Positions 26,489 to 35,852 of a stretch of DNA of 64,000 nucleotides are shown one piece after another. Location of the stretch: contig VIRH01000097.1 of assembly GCA_008107755.1 (NCBI GenBank), positions 62,001-126,000 on the forward strand, written 5' to 3'. The notes beneath the pieces were generated by a model. That model was given only the letters and a program-made list of their open reading frames with translations, made no database searches and was not told where the DNA came from. The translations under genes and the position numbers were made by a program. The stretch is from Rhodobacterales bacterium. Its GTDB lineage: Bacteria > Pseudomonadota > Alphaproteobacteria > Rhizobiales > Stappiaceae. Within the stretch, counting starts at the first letter, position 1. Each line of letters starts with the position of its first letter.

Positions 26489-27418
26489 ATGGATTCCAAT
26501 ATAGAACCGCTAAATATCATTTACGGGCAATTCAACGAGATAATCCGGCACACGATCGCTCTTGCGCCGAATTTTCTGTCGGGCTCGATCGTCCTGATAC
26601 TGACATGGATCGTCGCGCTCATTCTCGGGCGCGTATCGCTGATGATCTTGCGGCGATCGAGATCACGTCCATCGCTTCAGGTCGCGCTGGTCAAGGTCAC
26701 GCATCTGTCGGTCTGGCTGTTGGGCGGCATGATCGCGCTGACGATCCTCTTTCCCAATCTCACCCCGACGAAGCTTCTTGCGGGGCTCGGCATCGGCTCC
26801 ATCGCCATTGGATTGGCCTTTAAGGATATTTTCGAGAACTTCCTGGCCGGTTTTCTCATTCTTCTCAGAAAGCCCATGCGGATCGGCGACGATATTGAAT
26901 GCAACGACCTCAGCGGGCGGGTGGAAAACATCTCGATCCGCGATACGTTTCTGCGCAAACGGTCGGGCGAGCTTTTTCTCGTCCCCAACAGCTACCTTTA
27001 CAAGAACCCGGTCAAGATCCTGACGGATCGCCATCTGCGCCGGATATCTCTGGTGGTGGGCGTCGCCTACGGTGAAAACGCCGCGGCAGCGCAAGAGGTC
27101 ATCTCCAAAACGGTCGAGGCGCTTGAAACGCGGGACAAGTCGAAGCCTTTCGATGTCTTCGCCAAGGAATTCGGCTCATCTTCCATAGACTTTCTAGTGC
27201 GCTGGTGGACCGAGAGCCCGCCGCGCCAGGAGCATGCATCGCGCAGCGAGGCGGTCATCAGCATCAAGGCGGCCCTTGATCGCGAAGGCATAGAGATCCC
27301 GTTCCCGTACCGCACACTGACGTTTGCCGAACCGATGAGGGTCGTGACGGAGCCGGGGGGCAGCGACGAGGATGCCGAGGACACAGACCAGAAAACAGAC
27401 CCGGAGACTGGCAGCTAG
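26489..27418 (+). CDS. Small-conductance mechanosensitive channel, MscS family
   Basis: A 309-residue channel that opens on membrane tension to release solutes under hypo-osmotic shock. Helices lie at about 25-50 and 75-95, and the pore helix is LLAGLGIGSIAIGLAFKDIFENFLAG. The beta domain has PMRIGDDIECNDLSGRVENISIRDT and the C-terminal domain RWWTESPP. The acidic tail has no special motif. An exact EcfG promoter lies upstream. Its TAG overlaps the convergent ftsY stop within the palindrome CTAG. Confidence 0.92.
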   Translation: MDSNIEPLNIIYGQFNEIIRHTIALAPNFLSGSIVLILTWIVALILGRVSLMILRRSRSRPSLQVALVKVTHLSVWLLGGMIALTILFPNLTPTKLLAGLGIGSIAIGLAFKDIFENFLAGFLILLRKPMRIGDDIECNDLSGRVENISIRDTFLRKRSGELFLVPNSYLYKNPVKILTDRHLRRISLVVGVAYGENAAAAQEVISKTVEALETRDKSKPFDVFAKEFGSSSIDFLVRWWTESPPRQEHASRSEAVISIKAALDREGIEIPFPYRTLTFAEPMRVVTEPGGSDEDAEDTDQKTDPETGS

Positions 27419-28749
27419 GCCAGTCCGGCAATCGCGCTGGCGAAGTCCTTTGCGGAGAACGGCTCGAGGTCGGCCACGCCTTCACCCACGCCGATGAAGT
27501 GAACGGGCAAGCCGTACTTCGCGGCAATGGCGACGAGAATGCCGCCGCGCGCGGTACCGTCGAGCTTGGTCATCACCAGGCCCGTGACACCGGCCACCTT
27601 GCCGAAGATCTCGACCTGGTTGAGCGCATTCTGTCCGGTGGTCGCATCGAGCGTCAGGAGAACATCATGCGGGGCGTCCGGGTCATGTTTCTTGATGACG
27701 CGGATGACCTTTTCCAGCTCATCCATCAGCTCGGCCTTGTTCTGAAGGCGGCCGGCGGTGTCGATCAGAAGAACGTCGACCTGCTTTTCTCTGGCTTCCT
27801 TCATGGCGTCGAAGGCAAGCCCGGCCGCATCCGCTCCGGTCGCACGGGCCACGACCTCCGCACCGGTGCGATCGCCCCAGATCTTGAGCTGTTCGACGGC
27901 AGCGGCGCGGAAGGTGTCGCCGGCCGCCAGCATCACTGATTTTCCTTCCGAGCGCAGTTTCTGCGACAGCTTGCCGATAGTGGTGGTCTTGCCGGTGCCG
28001 TTGACACCGACCATAAGGACGACATGGGTCTTGTGACCCTTGTCCAGATCGAGCGGGCGCGCGACCGGAAGGAGAACCTTCTCGACTTCCTCCGACAGGA
28101 TGGACCTGACTTCTTCGGGCGAGATTTCCTTGTCGTAGCGACCGTCTGACAGGCGATCGGTGATCGCCATCGCGGTTTCGACACCAAGGTCCGCCTGGAT
28201 CAGGATATCCTCCAGCTCCTCCAGCATCGCCGCATCGAGCTTGCGCTTGGTGAAGATCGAGGTGATGCCTTCGGTCAGCGAGGCGGAAGAGCGCGAAAGG
28301 CCGTGCCTCAGGCGCTGGAACCAGGAAAGCTTCGGCTCCTCCGCCGGCGTCTCGTCCGCCGGCTCCGGTGGCACTTCGGGAATATCCTCGGGATCCGGCG
28401 CGACATCCGTGGAATGGAAGACTTCGGGCTCGCTCAAGGGCGGCGGCTCGCGAAAGCCCCCGACGAGATCCGCACTCGGTCCGGTCGCCAGAGGCCCGAA
28501 GGGATCATGCGTCGGCGCACTCGGCGCGATCGGCGCAACCTCGATCTCCGGCTCAGGCTCTGAAACTGGCGCAGGGTCGGTCAGCGGCGTTTTGGAGGCT
28601 TCCTGCGTTTTGTCCGCAGGATGCTCCGCCACATCACCCGAGGCTGCGGTTTCCTCGCTCTGCGTTTCCGAATGCGTGTCGGGCTTCTTGTCCGTATCGT
28701 CCTTGCCGCCGAACAGCCGACCCAGAAACCCGCGCTTTTTCTCGCTCAT
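27415..28749 (-). CDS. ftsY: Signal recognition particle receptor FtsY
   Basis: A 444-residue SRP receptor GTPase delivering ribosome-nascent chains to the membrane translocon. After a basic start (MSEKKRGFLGRLFGG) comes a 110-residue acidic, proline-rich A domain, the helical N domain, then the G domain: GVNGTGKTTTIGKL (G1), DTFRAAAVEQL (G2), DTAGR (G3), TKLDGTARGG (G4) and GVGEGVADLEPF. The start at 28749 is the family start; the frame is open to 29100. It forms an operon with mtaB and dapF. Confidence 0.96.
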   Translation of the reverse strand: MSEKKRGFLGRLFGGKDDTDKKPDTHSETQSEETAASGDVAEHPADKTQEASKTPLTDPAPVSEPEPEIEVAPIAPSAPTHDPFGPLATGPSADLVGGFREPPPLSEPEVFHSTDVAPDPEDIPEVPPEPADETPAEEPKLSWFQRLRHGLSRSSASLTEGITSIFTKRKLDAAMLEELEDILIQADLGVETAMAITDRLSDGRYDKEISPEEVRSILSEEVEKVLLPVARPLDLDKGHKTHVVLMVGVNGTGKTTTIGKLSQKLRSEGKSVMLAAGDTFRAAAVEQLKIWGDRTGAEVVARATGADAAGLAFDAMKEAREKQVDVLLIDTAGRLQNKAELMDELEKVIRVIKKHDPDAPHDVLLTLDATTGQNALNQVEIFGKVAGVTGLVMTKLDGTARGGILVAIAAKYGLPVHFIGVGEGVADLEPFSAKDFASAIAGLA

Positions 28750-28775
28750 GAAACCGCCTTGAAGAATTCGGCCGC

Positions 28776-30044
28776 TCAGGCGGCCTTGGTAAGGGCTTCG
28801 CCCAGAAGATGGCGACCGGTATGGCCGATAATTCTGGTTTCGACAATCTCGCCGGACATGCCGCCATCCAGTTCCACCTGCGTGAACTGCTCGGTGCGTC
28901 CGATGCCTTCCTTTTCGATGAGGATCGGGCGCAGCTTGCCGACTTCCGACGACAGGTGACGAACCAGCGCTTCTTCGCCCTTGGCGCGCAGTCGGGCACC
29001 GCGTTCCTTCACCAGCGCGCGGGGCAATTGCGGCATGCGGGCTGCCGGTGTGCCCTTGCGGGCGGAGAACGGAAACACATGCAGATGCGTCAGGCCGCAC
29101 TCGTCGACGATCATCAGGGAGTTCTCGAACATCTCCTCCGTTTCCGTCGGGAAGCCGGCGATGATGTCGGCGCCGAAAACGACGTCCGGACGCAGGCGGC
29201 GAACCTCCTCGCAGAAACGGATGGTATCTGCGCGCAGGTGCCGCCGCTTCATTCGCTTCAGGATCATGTCGTCACCAGCCTGCAGGGACAGGTGGAAATG
29301 AGGCATGAGGCGTTCGTCCTCCGCGATCACCCGCATGAGATCCGCATCTGCCTCGATGGAGTCGATGGAGGACAGACGCAACCGCTTCAGATCCGGAACC
29401 ATCTTGAGGATCTTCGCCGTCAGACTGCCGAGCTTCGGGCTGCCGGGAAGATCCGCGCCGTAGGACGTGATGTCGACACCGGTCAGAACGATCTCGTTGT
29501 AGCCGTTTTCAACGAGACGGCGGATCTGCTCGATCACGACTCCCATCGGCACCGACCGCGAATTGCCGCGGCCATAGGGAATGATGCAGAAGGTGCAGCG
29601 GTGATCGCAGCCGTTCTGGACCTGAACGAAGGCACGTGCCCGGCCGGTCAGCCCGTCAATCAGGTGCCCTGCGGTCTCTTCGACGCTCATGATGTCGTTG
29701 ACGCGCACCTTCTCGCTCTCGGAAATACCGAATGCAGCGACGTCCGAATAGGACTTGCGCTCGAGCTTTTCCGTGTTGCCGAGAACAAGGTCCACTTCGT
29801 CCATCGCGGAGAAGGTTTCGGCCTCGGTCTGGGCCGCACAGCCGGTCACGATGACACGGGCGCCCGGATTGTCACGCTTGGCCTTGCGCACGGCCTGCCG
29901 TGCCTGGCGAACCGCTTCGCCGGTGACCGCACAGGTATTGATCAGGATGGCGTCCTTGAGGCCCGCGGCTTCCGCCTCACGCTTCATCACCTCCGACTCG
30001 TAGGAATTAAGCCGGCATCCGAAAGTCACGACATCGACGCTCAT
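28776..30044 (-). CDS. mtaB: tRNA t6A37 methylthiotransferase MtaB
   Basis: A 422-residue radical SAM enzyme converting t6A37 of tRNA to ms2t6A. The N-terminal UPF0004 domain has the three cluster cysteines C10, C38 and C69. The radical SAM cluster is CDHRCTFC (C146, C150, C153). The C-terminal TRAM region is short (PILIEKEG to TGRHLLGE). The ATG at 30044 overlaps the dapF stop by four bases (ATGA), and ftsY starts 26 bases after its stop. Confidence 0.94.
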   Translation of the reverse strand: MSVDVVTFGCRLNSYESEVMKREAEAAGLKDAILINTCAVTGEAVRQARQAVRKAKRDNPGARVIVTGCAAQTEAETFSAMDEVDLVLGNTEKLERKSYSDVAAFGISESEKVRVNDIMSVEETAGHLIDGLTGRARAFVQVQNGCDHRCTFCIIPYGRGNSRSVPMGVVIEQIRRLVENGYNEIVLTGVDITSYGADLPGSPKLGSLTAKILKMVPDLKRLRLSSIDSIEADADLMRVIAEDERLMPHFHLSLQAGDDMILKRMKRRHLRADTIRFCEEVRRLRPDVVFGADIIAGFPTETEEMFENSLMIVDECGLTHLHVFPFSARKGTPAARMPQLPRALVKERGARLRAKGEEALVRHLSSEVGKLRPILIEKEGIGRTEQFTQVELDGGMSGEIVETRIIGHTGRHLLGEALTKAA

Positions 30045-30952
30045 TGGGCCGCTCCGGCCTCCAGAGGCGCATCTCCGTCTTCGGTCCTGCGCCAGGCGAG
30101 CGTCTCCAGATCGACTTCGCCTTCGAACTCGATTTCCGTCAGGCCGGTCATCAGCACATGGCCGTCGCTCTCGCGCCACTCGATCCCAAGGGGTCCGCCG
30201 GGAAGATGGACCGTGGTCTTTCTGCCTGTCCTGCCGTCGCGCGCCGCAGCAACCCCGACCGCGCAGGCCGCAGTTCCGCATGCGAGCGTCAGCCCCACGC
30301 CGCGCTCCCAGACCTTCACGCGGATCTGGTCCTCGTCGAAAATATGCGCAAGCGATATATTGGCGCCTTCCGGGAAGATCGGATGATGTTCCAGCAACGG
30401 CCCAACCCGCGCCAGATCATAGGCCTCGACATCATCGACCCAGAAGATCGCGTGCGGATTGCCCACATTGACCACGGCTGGGGTATGCAGGATCGGATCG
30501 TCGATCGGACCGATCTGCAACTCGATGGCGCGGGTATCGGCAAATTCTTCTGCCAGCGGGATCGCCTCCCAGTCGAACCGCGGCGTCCCCATGTCGACGG
30601 TCAGAGACCGTGGAGCATTGCCACTTGCGGCACGCAGCAGACCGGCGCGGGTTTCTATCGTGACGACGTCCTTGCCGGTTTCCTCCATCAGCAGACGTCC
30701 GATGCAGCGGGTGGCGTTGCCGCAGGCCGACACCTCGCCACCATCCCGGTTATGGATGCGCATGAAAGCATCGACACCAAGGCTCGAGCGCTCGACGGTG
30801 ATCATCTGATCGAAGCCGATGCCGGTCTCGCGATCCCCCAGCCGGGCGATCGCGTCCGTGCCGAGGCGCAGCGGCTCGGACCGCGCGTCCCAGACGACAA
30901 AATCGTTGCCGAGGCCGTTCATTTTCAAAAAGGGTCTGGTTTCAGACGCCAT
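30041..30952 (-). CDS. dapF: Diaminopimelate epimerase
   Basis: A 303-residue cofactor-independent epimerase interconverting LL- and meso-diaminopimelate for lysine and peptidoglycan synthesis. The two catalytic cysteines are C77 in SACGNATR and C225 in LACGTAACA, each in its half of the symmetric fold. The N-terminal [13 protein letters not shown] is the family start. First gene of the dapF-mtaB-ftsY operon, with a four-base overlap to mtaB. Confidence 0.96.
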   Translation of the reverse strand: MASETRPFLKMNGLGNDFVVWDARSEPLRLGTDAIARLGDRETGIGFDQMITVERSSLGVDAFMRIHNRDGGEVSACGNATRCIGRLLMEETGKDVVTIETRAGLLRAASGNAPRSLTVDMGTPRFDWEAIPLAEEFADTRAIELQIGPIDDPILHTPAVVNVGNPHAIFWVDDVEAYDLARVGPLLEHHPIFPEGANISLAHIFDEDQIRVKVWERGVGLTLACGTAACAVGVAAARDGRTGRKTTVHLPGGPLGIEWRESDGHVLMTGLTEIEFEGEVDLETLAWRRTEDGDAPLEAGAAQ

Positions 30953-31113
30953 GCCGCACGCACTTCTTCAAAGCTACAAGGAAAACTGCCCGCCATCTTG
31001 CGGACATTTGCCCCTATATGGCGGAAAACGCCGCGAATTACCAGTGGGGCAACCTGTCAAACCGGAGATGCCCTCCTGCGACACCATGCCGGAATCGCCC
31101 CTTGCCTCCTGCC

Positions 31114-32004
31114 TCAGAGCTGTGCCGCATTGAAGGTGTCGCAGACATTCAGGTCGCCCGATTGAAACCCGGTCCGGAACCAGCGCGCACGCTGCGCCGA
31201 GGTGCCGTGATTGAAACTGTCCGGAACGACATATCCCTGGGTCTGCTTCTGCAGCGTATCGTCGCCGATGCGGCTTGCCGCGTTCAGCGCCTCATCGATA
31301 TCACCCTCTTCCACGAAGCCTTTCTGACGCGCTGCATAATGCGCCCAGATGCCGGCATAGCAGTCGGCCTGCAGCTCGACGCGCACGGACAGCGCATTGG
31401 CCTCCGTCCGGCTCATGGACTGCCGAACCCGGTGAAACTTGGGCAAAATGCCGAGGACATTCTGGATGTGATGGCCGACTTCATGCGCCAGTACGTAGGC
31501 CTGGGCGAAATCCCCCGGCGCATTCAGCTGGTTCGCAAGTTCGCGATAGAACGAGAGATCGATATAGAGCTTGTTGTCGGCTGAACAGTAGAAAGGCCCT
31601 GTCGCCGCGCTGGCATAGCCGCAGGCAGAAGAGACCGAACCGGAGAAGAGCACAAGAGTCGGCTCGGGATAGCTGGCGCCGTTCTGCTCGAAAATGGTGC
31701 TCCAGGTGTTTTCCGTATCGGCGAGAACGACCGATACGAACTGCGCCGTCTCGTCGTTCGCGGCGCTTTGCGCGGTCTGCCGGTCGAACTGCGGCTGCTG
31801 GAAACTGCCCCCGTCAAGCTGCCCGAGAAGCGCCAGCGGATTGATGCCCATCAACCATGCGATCCCGACCACGACCAGAATTCCGGTAAGACCGAGACCG
31901 CCGCCGGCGGTAGCCCGCCGTCCGATCGGCATGCGCATGCGCGGTCCGCCCCTCCCGCGCCTGTCCTCGATGTTGCTGCTTCCCCGTCGACCTCTCCAGC
32001 GCAT
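31114..32004 (-). CDS. Neutral zinc metallopeptidase (YpfJ/KPN_02809 family)
   Basis: A 296-residue membrane-anchored zincin-like protein. The basic N-terminus (RWRGRRGSSNIEDRRG) is a family hallmark and is followed by one membrane helix (about 38-55). The zinc site is HEVGHH (174-179), with downstream ELQADCYAGIWAHY supplying the third ligand. The C-terminus has the family ending SFNHGTSAQRARWF. The physiological substrate is unknown. The start at 32004 has GAGGGG upstream; the frame is open to 32199. Confidence 0.92.
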   Translation of the reverse strand: MRWRGRRGSSNIEDRRGRGGPRMRMPIGRRATAGGGLGLTGILVVVGIAWLMGINPLALLGQLDGGSFQQPQFDRQTAQSAANDETAQFVSVVLADTENTWSTIFEQNGASYPEPTLVLFSGSVSSACGYASAATGPFYCSADNKLYIDLSFYRELANQLNAPGDFAQAYVLAHEVGHHIQNVLGILPKFHRVRQSMSRTEANALSVRVELQADCYAGIWAHYAARQKGFVEEGDIDEALNAASRIGDDTLQKQTQGYVVPDSFNHGTSAQRARWFRTGFQSGDLNVCDTFNAAQL

Positions 32005-32378
32005 GTGCCGGTCACCCCTCTGCTGAGAATTGCGCGCCTCGAACCGTTCTCGTGAAACCCGAGCCGGTATGGCGCAGCAATCCGTTTTGAACTGCAAGCA
32101 AAAACGCCGGCGCGGCTGAGCCGACCGGCAAAAAGCGTCCTGCCGCAACCGGCAGCCTGTGTTCCCCGCCGGCCTGAGCAGCGTCTGGCAGGACGGCACT
32201 CGTCCTGCAACATGTGACCTGCATTACAGAAGCCGAGTGAGAAGAAGAGCATTCTATTGATGCCGCTACGTAAATTTTCGATGTAATCTGCCCTTCGCGG
32301 GACATCGCTTCCGTTTTCGGCGATTTTGAAACCTGCTTCGTGACGGTCAAATGCGGCCCCTTGCTCCGGAGATAACCT
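32005..32378. other. Divergent promoter region without recognised gene
   Basis: A 374-base gap between the divergent zinc peptidase and the NlpC/P60-like gene. I see no credible ORF, RNA gene or known operator. GC falls around 32225-32290, where promoters are most likely. Confidence 0.35.
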
Positions 32379-32837
32379 ATGCCTACCGATACCACCGCGC
32401 AGGAAGCGCAAAAACTTATCGATTTCGCAGTCGCAAGGCTCGGCCGCGTCGAAGGGAATGGCCAATGCTGGACTCTCGTGAATAACGGCTTTCAGAGCCT
32501 CGGGTTCCACAAGCCTTCAGCAACTTACAGCTGGGGCAGAACCATCGCGCAGCTCAGCAACGCACGGCCGGGCGACGTCTTTCAGTTCACCCGTTTCACG
32601 GTTCGCGTCGAGAACGAGGATGGCAGCTGGACGGAAGAGACGCGCGGAGAACCGAGGCACACGGCGATCCTGGAGAGCATCGACGCCAACGGCTATGCGA
32701 CCTTCCTGGAATCCAATGTCTATAACGATCGAAGCGTTCAGCGGCGAAGCTATTACGTGAAAACAGCCGATCTGGAGGGCGGCACGACTGTGCGCATCAG
32801 CGGCAGCTTCGTGATCCAGCGGCCGCAAATGCCCTGA
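32379..32837 (+). CDS. NlpC/P60-like (BBC1/AIM3-type) putative cysteine hydrolase
   Basis: A 152-residue protein without signal peptide. A Cys in NGQCWTLVNNGFQ (C30) heads a helix, PGDVFQF (64-70) starts the barrel, and RHTAIL supplies H94, followed by FLESNVYND with N113. This C-H-N order matches the papain-like NlpC/P60/CHAP superfamily and resembles the fungal BBC1/AIM3 domain. Hydrolysis or trans-acylation of an amide is possible; the substrate is unknown. The SD is weak (CCGGAGATAACCT). The ligand-like context suggests a stand-alone, possibly secreted or effector-like protein, which is inference. Confidence 0.6.
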   Translation: MPTDTTAQEAQKLIDFAVARLGRVEGNGQCWTLVNNGFQSLGFHKPSATYSWGRTIAQLSNARPGDVFQFTRFTVRVENEDGSWTEETRGEPRHTAILESIDANGYATFLESNVYNDRSVQRRSYYVKTADLEGGTTVRISGSFVIQRPQMP

Positions 32838-32854
32838 GAACCGATGCCGAGGGA

Positions 32855-33391
32855 CTAAAGAACGGTCATGACCGCGCCCGGACGAACGGACGCAAGCACC
32901 AGCCGCATATGGGCGGGGGAGACGGCGATGCAGCCTTCCGTCGGCCGGTAGTCCTCCCTTGCGATGTGAAAGAAGATCGCGCTTCCCCGGCCTTTCACGG
33001 CGGGAAACAGGTTGCAGTCAAGCACCACGACCACGTCATAGAGCCGGTCGTCCCGCCACATCTTCTCGTGGCCGGCGTCGAACGGAAGCTCCACGGGCCG
33101 ATTGTAAAGCCGGTGACCGGGATCATCGCACCAGCCCGAACGGGGTGTGATCGGTTCCAGGGGCAGCCGAGTCGTCGGCGGCAGCCCCTTGTCCGGACGG
33201 TAGAAGACCTGAAGCAACTCGAAGGTGCCGCGCGGGGTCGCTCCGTCGCCTTCCTTCTTGCGCGTTACAACCCCTGAGCGACCGAGGGCACACGGAACCG
33301 TGATCTCGCCGAAGCGGAGAATTCCCCGAGAGCGGTCACGGGGCAGCGCTCGAACTTCCAGCAGATCCGCGGGTTTTGTGCCTTGTCTCAT
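32855..33391 (-). CDS. L,D-transpeptidase (YkuD) family protein without signal peptide
   Basis: A 178-residue protein of the YkuD-fold family. The active site is in the C-terminal part: FHIARED (H142) and the nucleophile in PTEGCIAVS (C154). The family block KEGDGATPRGTFEL is near residue 50. Members cross-link peptidoglycan or act as related amide transferases. No signal peptide is visible from the start at 33391 (AAAAGGGGCAGG upstream), as in many of the short L,D-transpeptidase-like proteins. An upstream start at 33556 is unlikely. Confidence 0.85.
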   Translation of the reverse strand: MRQGTKPADLLEVRALPRDRSRGILRFGEITVPCALGRSGVVTRKKEGDGATPRGTFELLQVFYRPDKGLPPTTRLPLEPITPRSGWCDDPGHRLYNRPVELPFDAGHEKMWRDDRLYDVVVVLDCNLFPAVKGRGSAIFFHIAREDYRPTEGCIAVSPAHMRLVLASVRPGAVMTVL

Positions 33392-33583
33392 CCTGCCCCT
33401 TTTCCTTTTCGCCTTGTCAAAGACACTCCCTTGATAAACCGGCCCTGACCCTCGCGTGAAGAAGAATTGACGAGCCCATGCTTGTGCGGCAACACTTTCC
33501 CGCGCACATAGTGGCAGGAACAAGCTTGTGTGGTTTGCACAAGTCTGCGTGATCACTTCAGGACTTTATGGCGAGGACCGAAA

Positions 33584-34267
33584 ATGACTGCCCGTACGAT
33601 ACTGATTGTCGATGACGACAAGGAATTGCGCGAAGCCCTGGTCGAACAGCTTTCTCTTTACGACGAGTTCGAGACCATCCAGGCAGATACCGCGTCCTCC
33701 GGTATCGGACTTGCCAAGGACGAACATATTGATCTCCTGCTGATGGATGTGGGCTTGCCCGATATCGACGGGCGGGAAGCGGTAAAGCTCCTGCGCAAGA
33801 ACGGTTTCAAGGCTCCGATCATCATGCTGACCGGCCACGACGGCGACAGCGATACCATTCTGGGGCTCGAGGCCGGCGCCAACGACTATGTCGCCAAGCC
33901 TTTCAAGTTCGCGGTCCTCCTCGCCCGCATCCGCGCCCATCTGCGCCAGCACGAGCAGAGCGAGGATGCCACCTTCGCCATCGGCCGCTATTCCTTTCGT
34001 CCCGCCGCCAAGGTCATGCAGGACGACAACGGCTCGAAGGTCCGCCTGACGGAGAAGGAAACCTCGATCCTGAAATTTCTCTACCGCGCGGGAGAAAAAC
34101 CGGTCACCCGGGATGTCCTGCTGCACGAGGTTTGGGGCTACAATTCCGGCGTCACCACCCACACGCTGGAAACCCACATTTACCGGCTCCGGCAAAAAAT
34201 CGAACGCGATCCCTCGAATGCCGAACTTCTTGTGACAGAAGCCGGTGGATATAAGCTTGTGCCCTAG
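33584..34267 (+). CDS. OmpR/PhoB-type response regulator
   Basis: A 227-residue regulator. The receiver domain has VDDD (9-12), the phosphoacceptor D55 in LLMDVGLPD and the conserved Lys in YVAKPFKF. The winged helix follows (VRLTEKETSILKFLYRAGEKPVTRDVL, ETHIYRLRQKIERDP). No kinase gene is adjacent, so its partner is elsewhere. The start at 33584 follows GCGAGGACCG. A cyclic-nucleotide-binding protein gene starts 25 bases downstream and may be cotranscribed. Confidence 0.9.
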   Translation: MTARTILIVDDDKELREALVEQLSLYDEFETIQADTASSGIGLAKDEHIDLLLMDVGLPDIDGREAVKLLRKNGFKAPIIMLTGHDGDSDTILGLEAGANDYVAKPFKFAVLLARIRAHLRQHEQSEDATFAIGRYSFRPAAKVMQDDNGSKVRLTEKETSILKFLYRAGEKPVTRDVLLHEVWGYNSGVTTHTLETHIYRLRQKIERDPSNAELLVTEAGGYKLVP

Positions 34268-34292
34268 AGCGTATTCATCGTAAATCTGGGGC

Positions 34293-34799
34293 ATGAGCCT
34301 TGCCCAAGACATTGCGATTCTCAAGCAAATCCCGACGCTTTCGGACTTTTCCGAGGACCAGCTGCGCCTGCTGGCCTTCAGCGCCGAGAGCATGGATTAC
34401 CGGAAGGGTCAGCGCCTGTTCGATCAGGGGGACAGGGCCGACGGCGGCCTTGTCGTGACCAGCGGCACCGTCAGCCTTCAGATCAAGGGTGAAGACGGCT
34501 TCAATGAAGTCGATCGCATCGGCGCGGGCACGCTTCTGGGCGAGACTGCGCTTCTGTCCGAAAACCGGCGCCCCTGCCGGGCCGAAGCGGTGGACGCGGT
34601 GCGTATCATCCGCATCCGGCGAGCGCTCTTCAAACGCATGATCCAGGAATATCCGGACCTGGCCCAACGTCTTCTCGATGTGCGTGCCAGCCAGTTCCGT
34701 CAGACGGTGGCGTCCTTGCGCCCCATCGGCGAAAAGATGGCCGAACTGGAACAGATCAACGCCGAACGCCGCGTGCACGACGATAGCAAGCGCTCCTGA
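34293..34799 (+). CDS. Cyclic nucleotide-binding domain protein without HTH
   Basis: A 168-residue protein that consists of one CRP-like beta-roll domain: LKQIPTLSDFSEDQLRLLA, GQRLFDQGDRADGG and FGAGTLLGE-like LLGETALL with the phosphate-binding cassette (GETALLSENRRPCRAEAV). A C-terminal helix replaces the usual DNA-binding domain, so it likely acts as a signal receiver rather than a transcription factor. Cyclic mono- or dinucleotide binding is a family expectation. It is converged on by the msrQ-like gene. Confidence 0.85.
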   Translation: MSLAQDIAILKQIPTLSDFSEDQLRLLAFSAESMDYRKGQRLFDQGDRADGGLVVTSGTVSLQIKGEDGFNEVDRIGAGTLLGETALLSENRRPCRAEAVDAVRIIRIRRALFKRMIQEYPDLAQRLLDVRASQFRQTVASLRPIGEKMAELEQINAERRVHDDSKRS

Positions 34800-34835
34800 G
34801 GCCTCTGTCGAGCCAACCCTTCTCCCGATATCCCA

Positions 34836-35723
34836 CTAGTTGGGCAGCATTTTTCGGCCCGCATGCCGTGCGAGGATCTGGAGAAGCGAAGCAGCGGCGA
34901 CGCCAAGGCCGATGATGCCCACCCATACGGCCGGTCGGATCGCCGTCGCGACATCGAAATTTGCGAGAAAGACCAGCCGCGCGGGAACGCCGGTCGCGAG
35001 CGCATACCACGCATATTCGATCCCTGCCGTTGCCGCCGCGCCGAGCCCTCCACAGACCGCGAGAACCGCAGGGCTGGATAGCGGCAGGCCAATCTTGCCT
35101 CCCAACCTGACGGCAACGCGATAGATCATCAGAAGGGCAAAGATCCCCGCCATCAGCGTCGCTTCTGTGACATCCGATTTTGACTGCAGGAAGAAGTGAA
35201 ACAGCGCCAGCGCCGCAATCGGATAGATCAGCATGTGCAGGCGCTGCCAGGTGCGCCCGAGACGGCGGATCGCGCTGTCGAAGGACGTGGCGCCCAGCAC
35301 CGCCAGCCCTACCAGCGCGGTGAAACCGATGAGCAGATAGAAGCGCAGGACAATCTCGGAGACGACCTTGGCGAGGTTCCAGTTCTCCTGCGCCGCGTAA
35401 AGTCCGAGATGGAGCAGAGCATAGGCAAGCACGGACACCCCGATCATCCGGCGGAGACCGACAATCCTGTTCCAGCCGAAGATCCGCCGCACAGGCGTCA
35501 CGGCAAGCGTCAGCAGCAGGAAGCGCACCGCCCAGTTGCCGCTCTGGTGGAGCGCCTGCTCGTAGGGTTCGGGAAACACCGGGCCGAAGGCAAGATCGTA
35601 GAAGATCCTTGCCGCTGGAAACAGCAGAAGGAGGAAGACTGTGAGCCGAAGCCGGGAGAGATTTCCCCTTCGGTCGGTCCAGGGAAGATACGGTGCGTAG
35701 GAAGACATTGCCATGGCAAGCAT
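34836..35723 (-). CDS. msrQ: MsrQ-like heme-binding membrane protein
   Basis: A 295-residue protein of the ferric-reductase-like transmembrane family, with about eight membrane helices. The MsrQ-like block GNWAVRFLLLTLAVTPVRRIFGW and MIGVSVLAYALLHLGLYAAQE (heme His) are clear, as is RLHMLIYPIAALALFHFF with a second His. MsrQ passes electrons to the periplasmic methionine-sulfoxide reductase MsrP. No msrP lies beside it in this window, and the protein is longer at the C-terminus than E. coli MsrQ, so the partner is uncertain. The start could also be an ATG at 35714 or 35708. Confidence 0.82.
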   Translation of the reverse strand: MLAMAMSSYAPYLPWTDRRGNLSRLRLTVFLLLLFPAARIFYDLAFGPVFPEPYEQALHQSGNWAVRFLLLTLAVTPVRRIFGWNRIVGLRRMIGVSVLAYALLHLGLYAAQENWNLAKVVSEIVLRFYLLIGFTALVGLAVLGATSFDSAIRRLGRTWQRLHMLIYPIAALALFHFFLQSKSDVTEATLMAGIFALLMIYRVAVRLGGKIGLPLSSPAVLAVCGGLGAAATAGIEYAWYALATGVPARLVFLANFDVATAIRPAVWVGIIGLGVAAASLLQILARHAGRKMLPN

Positions 35724-35852
35724 TTATGCCACGGTCATGCGCAATTCACTGCACGGATTTTCAAGACCGTGTGAGGAGATGCAAAAAAGACCGCATCGCC
35801 CAACGGACAAGATGCAGCCTTTCGGAGCTTTTCTGGGTGTCTAAGCTGACAC

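Noticed and set aside
30953-31113. Signal recognition particle RNA or other small RNA near ftsY
   Set aside because: I found no GGAAGCA-type SRP RNA core or other known RNA motif in this gap.
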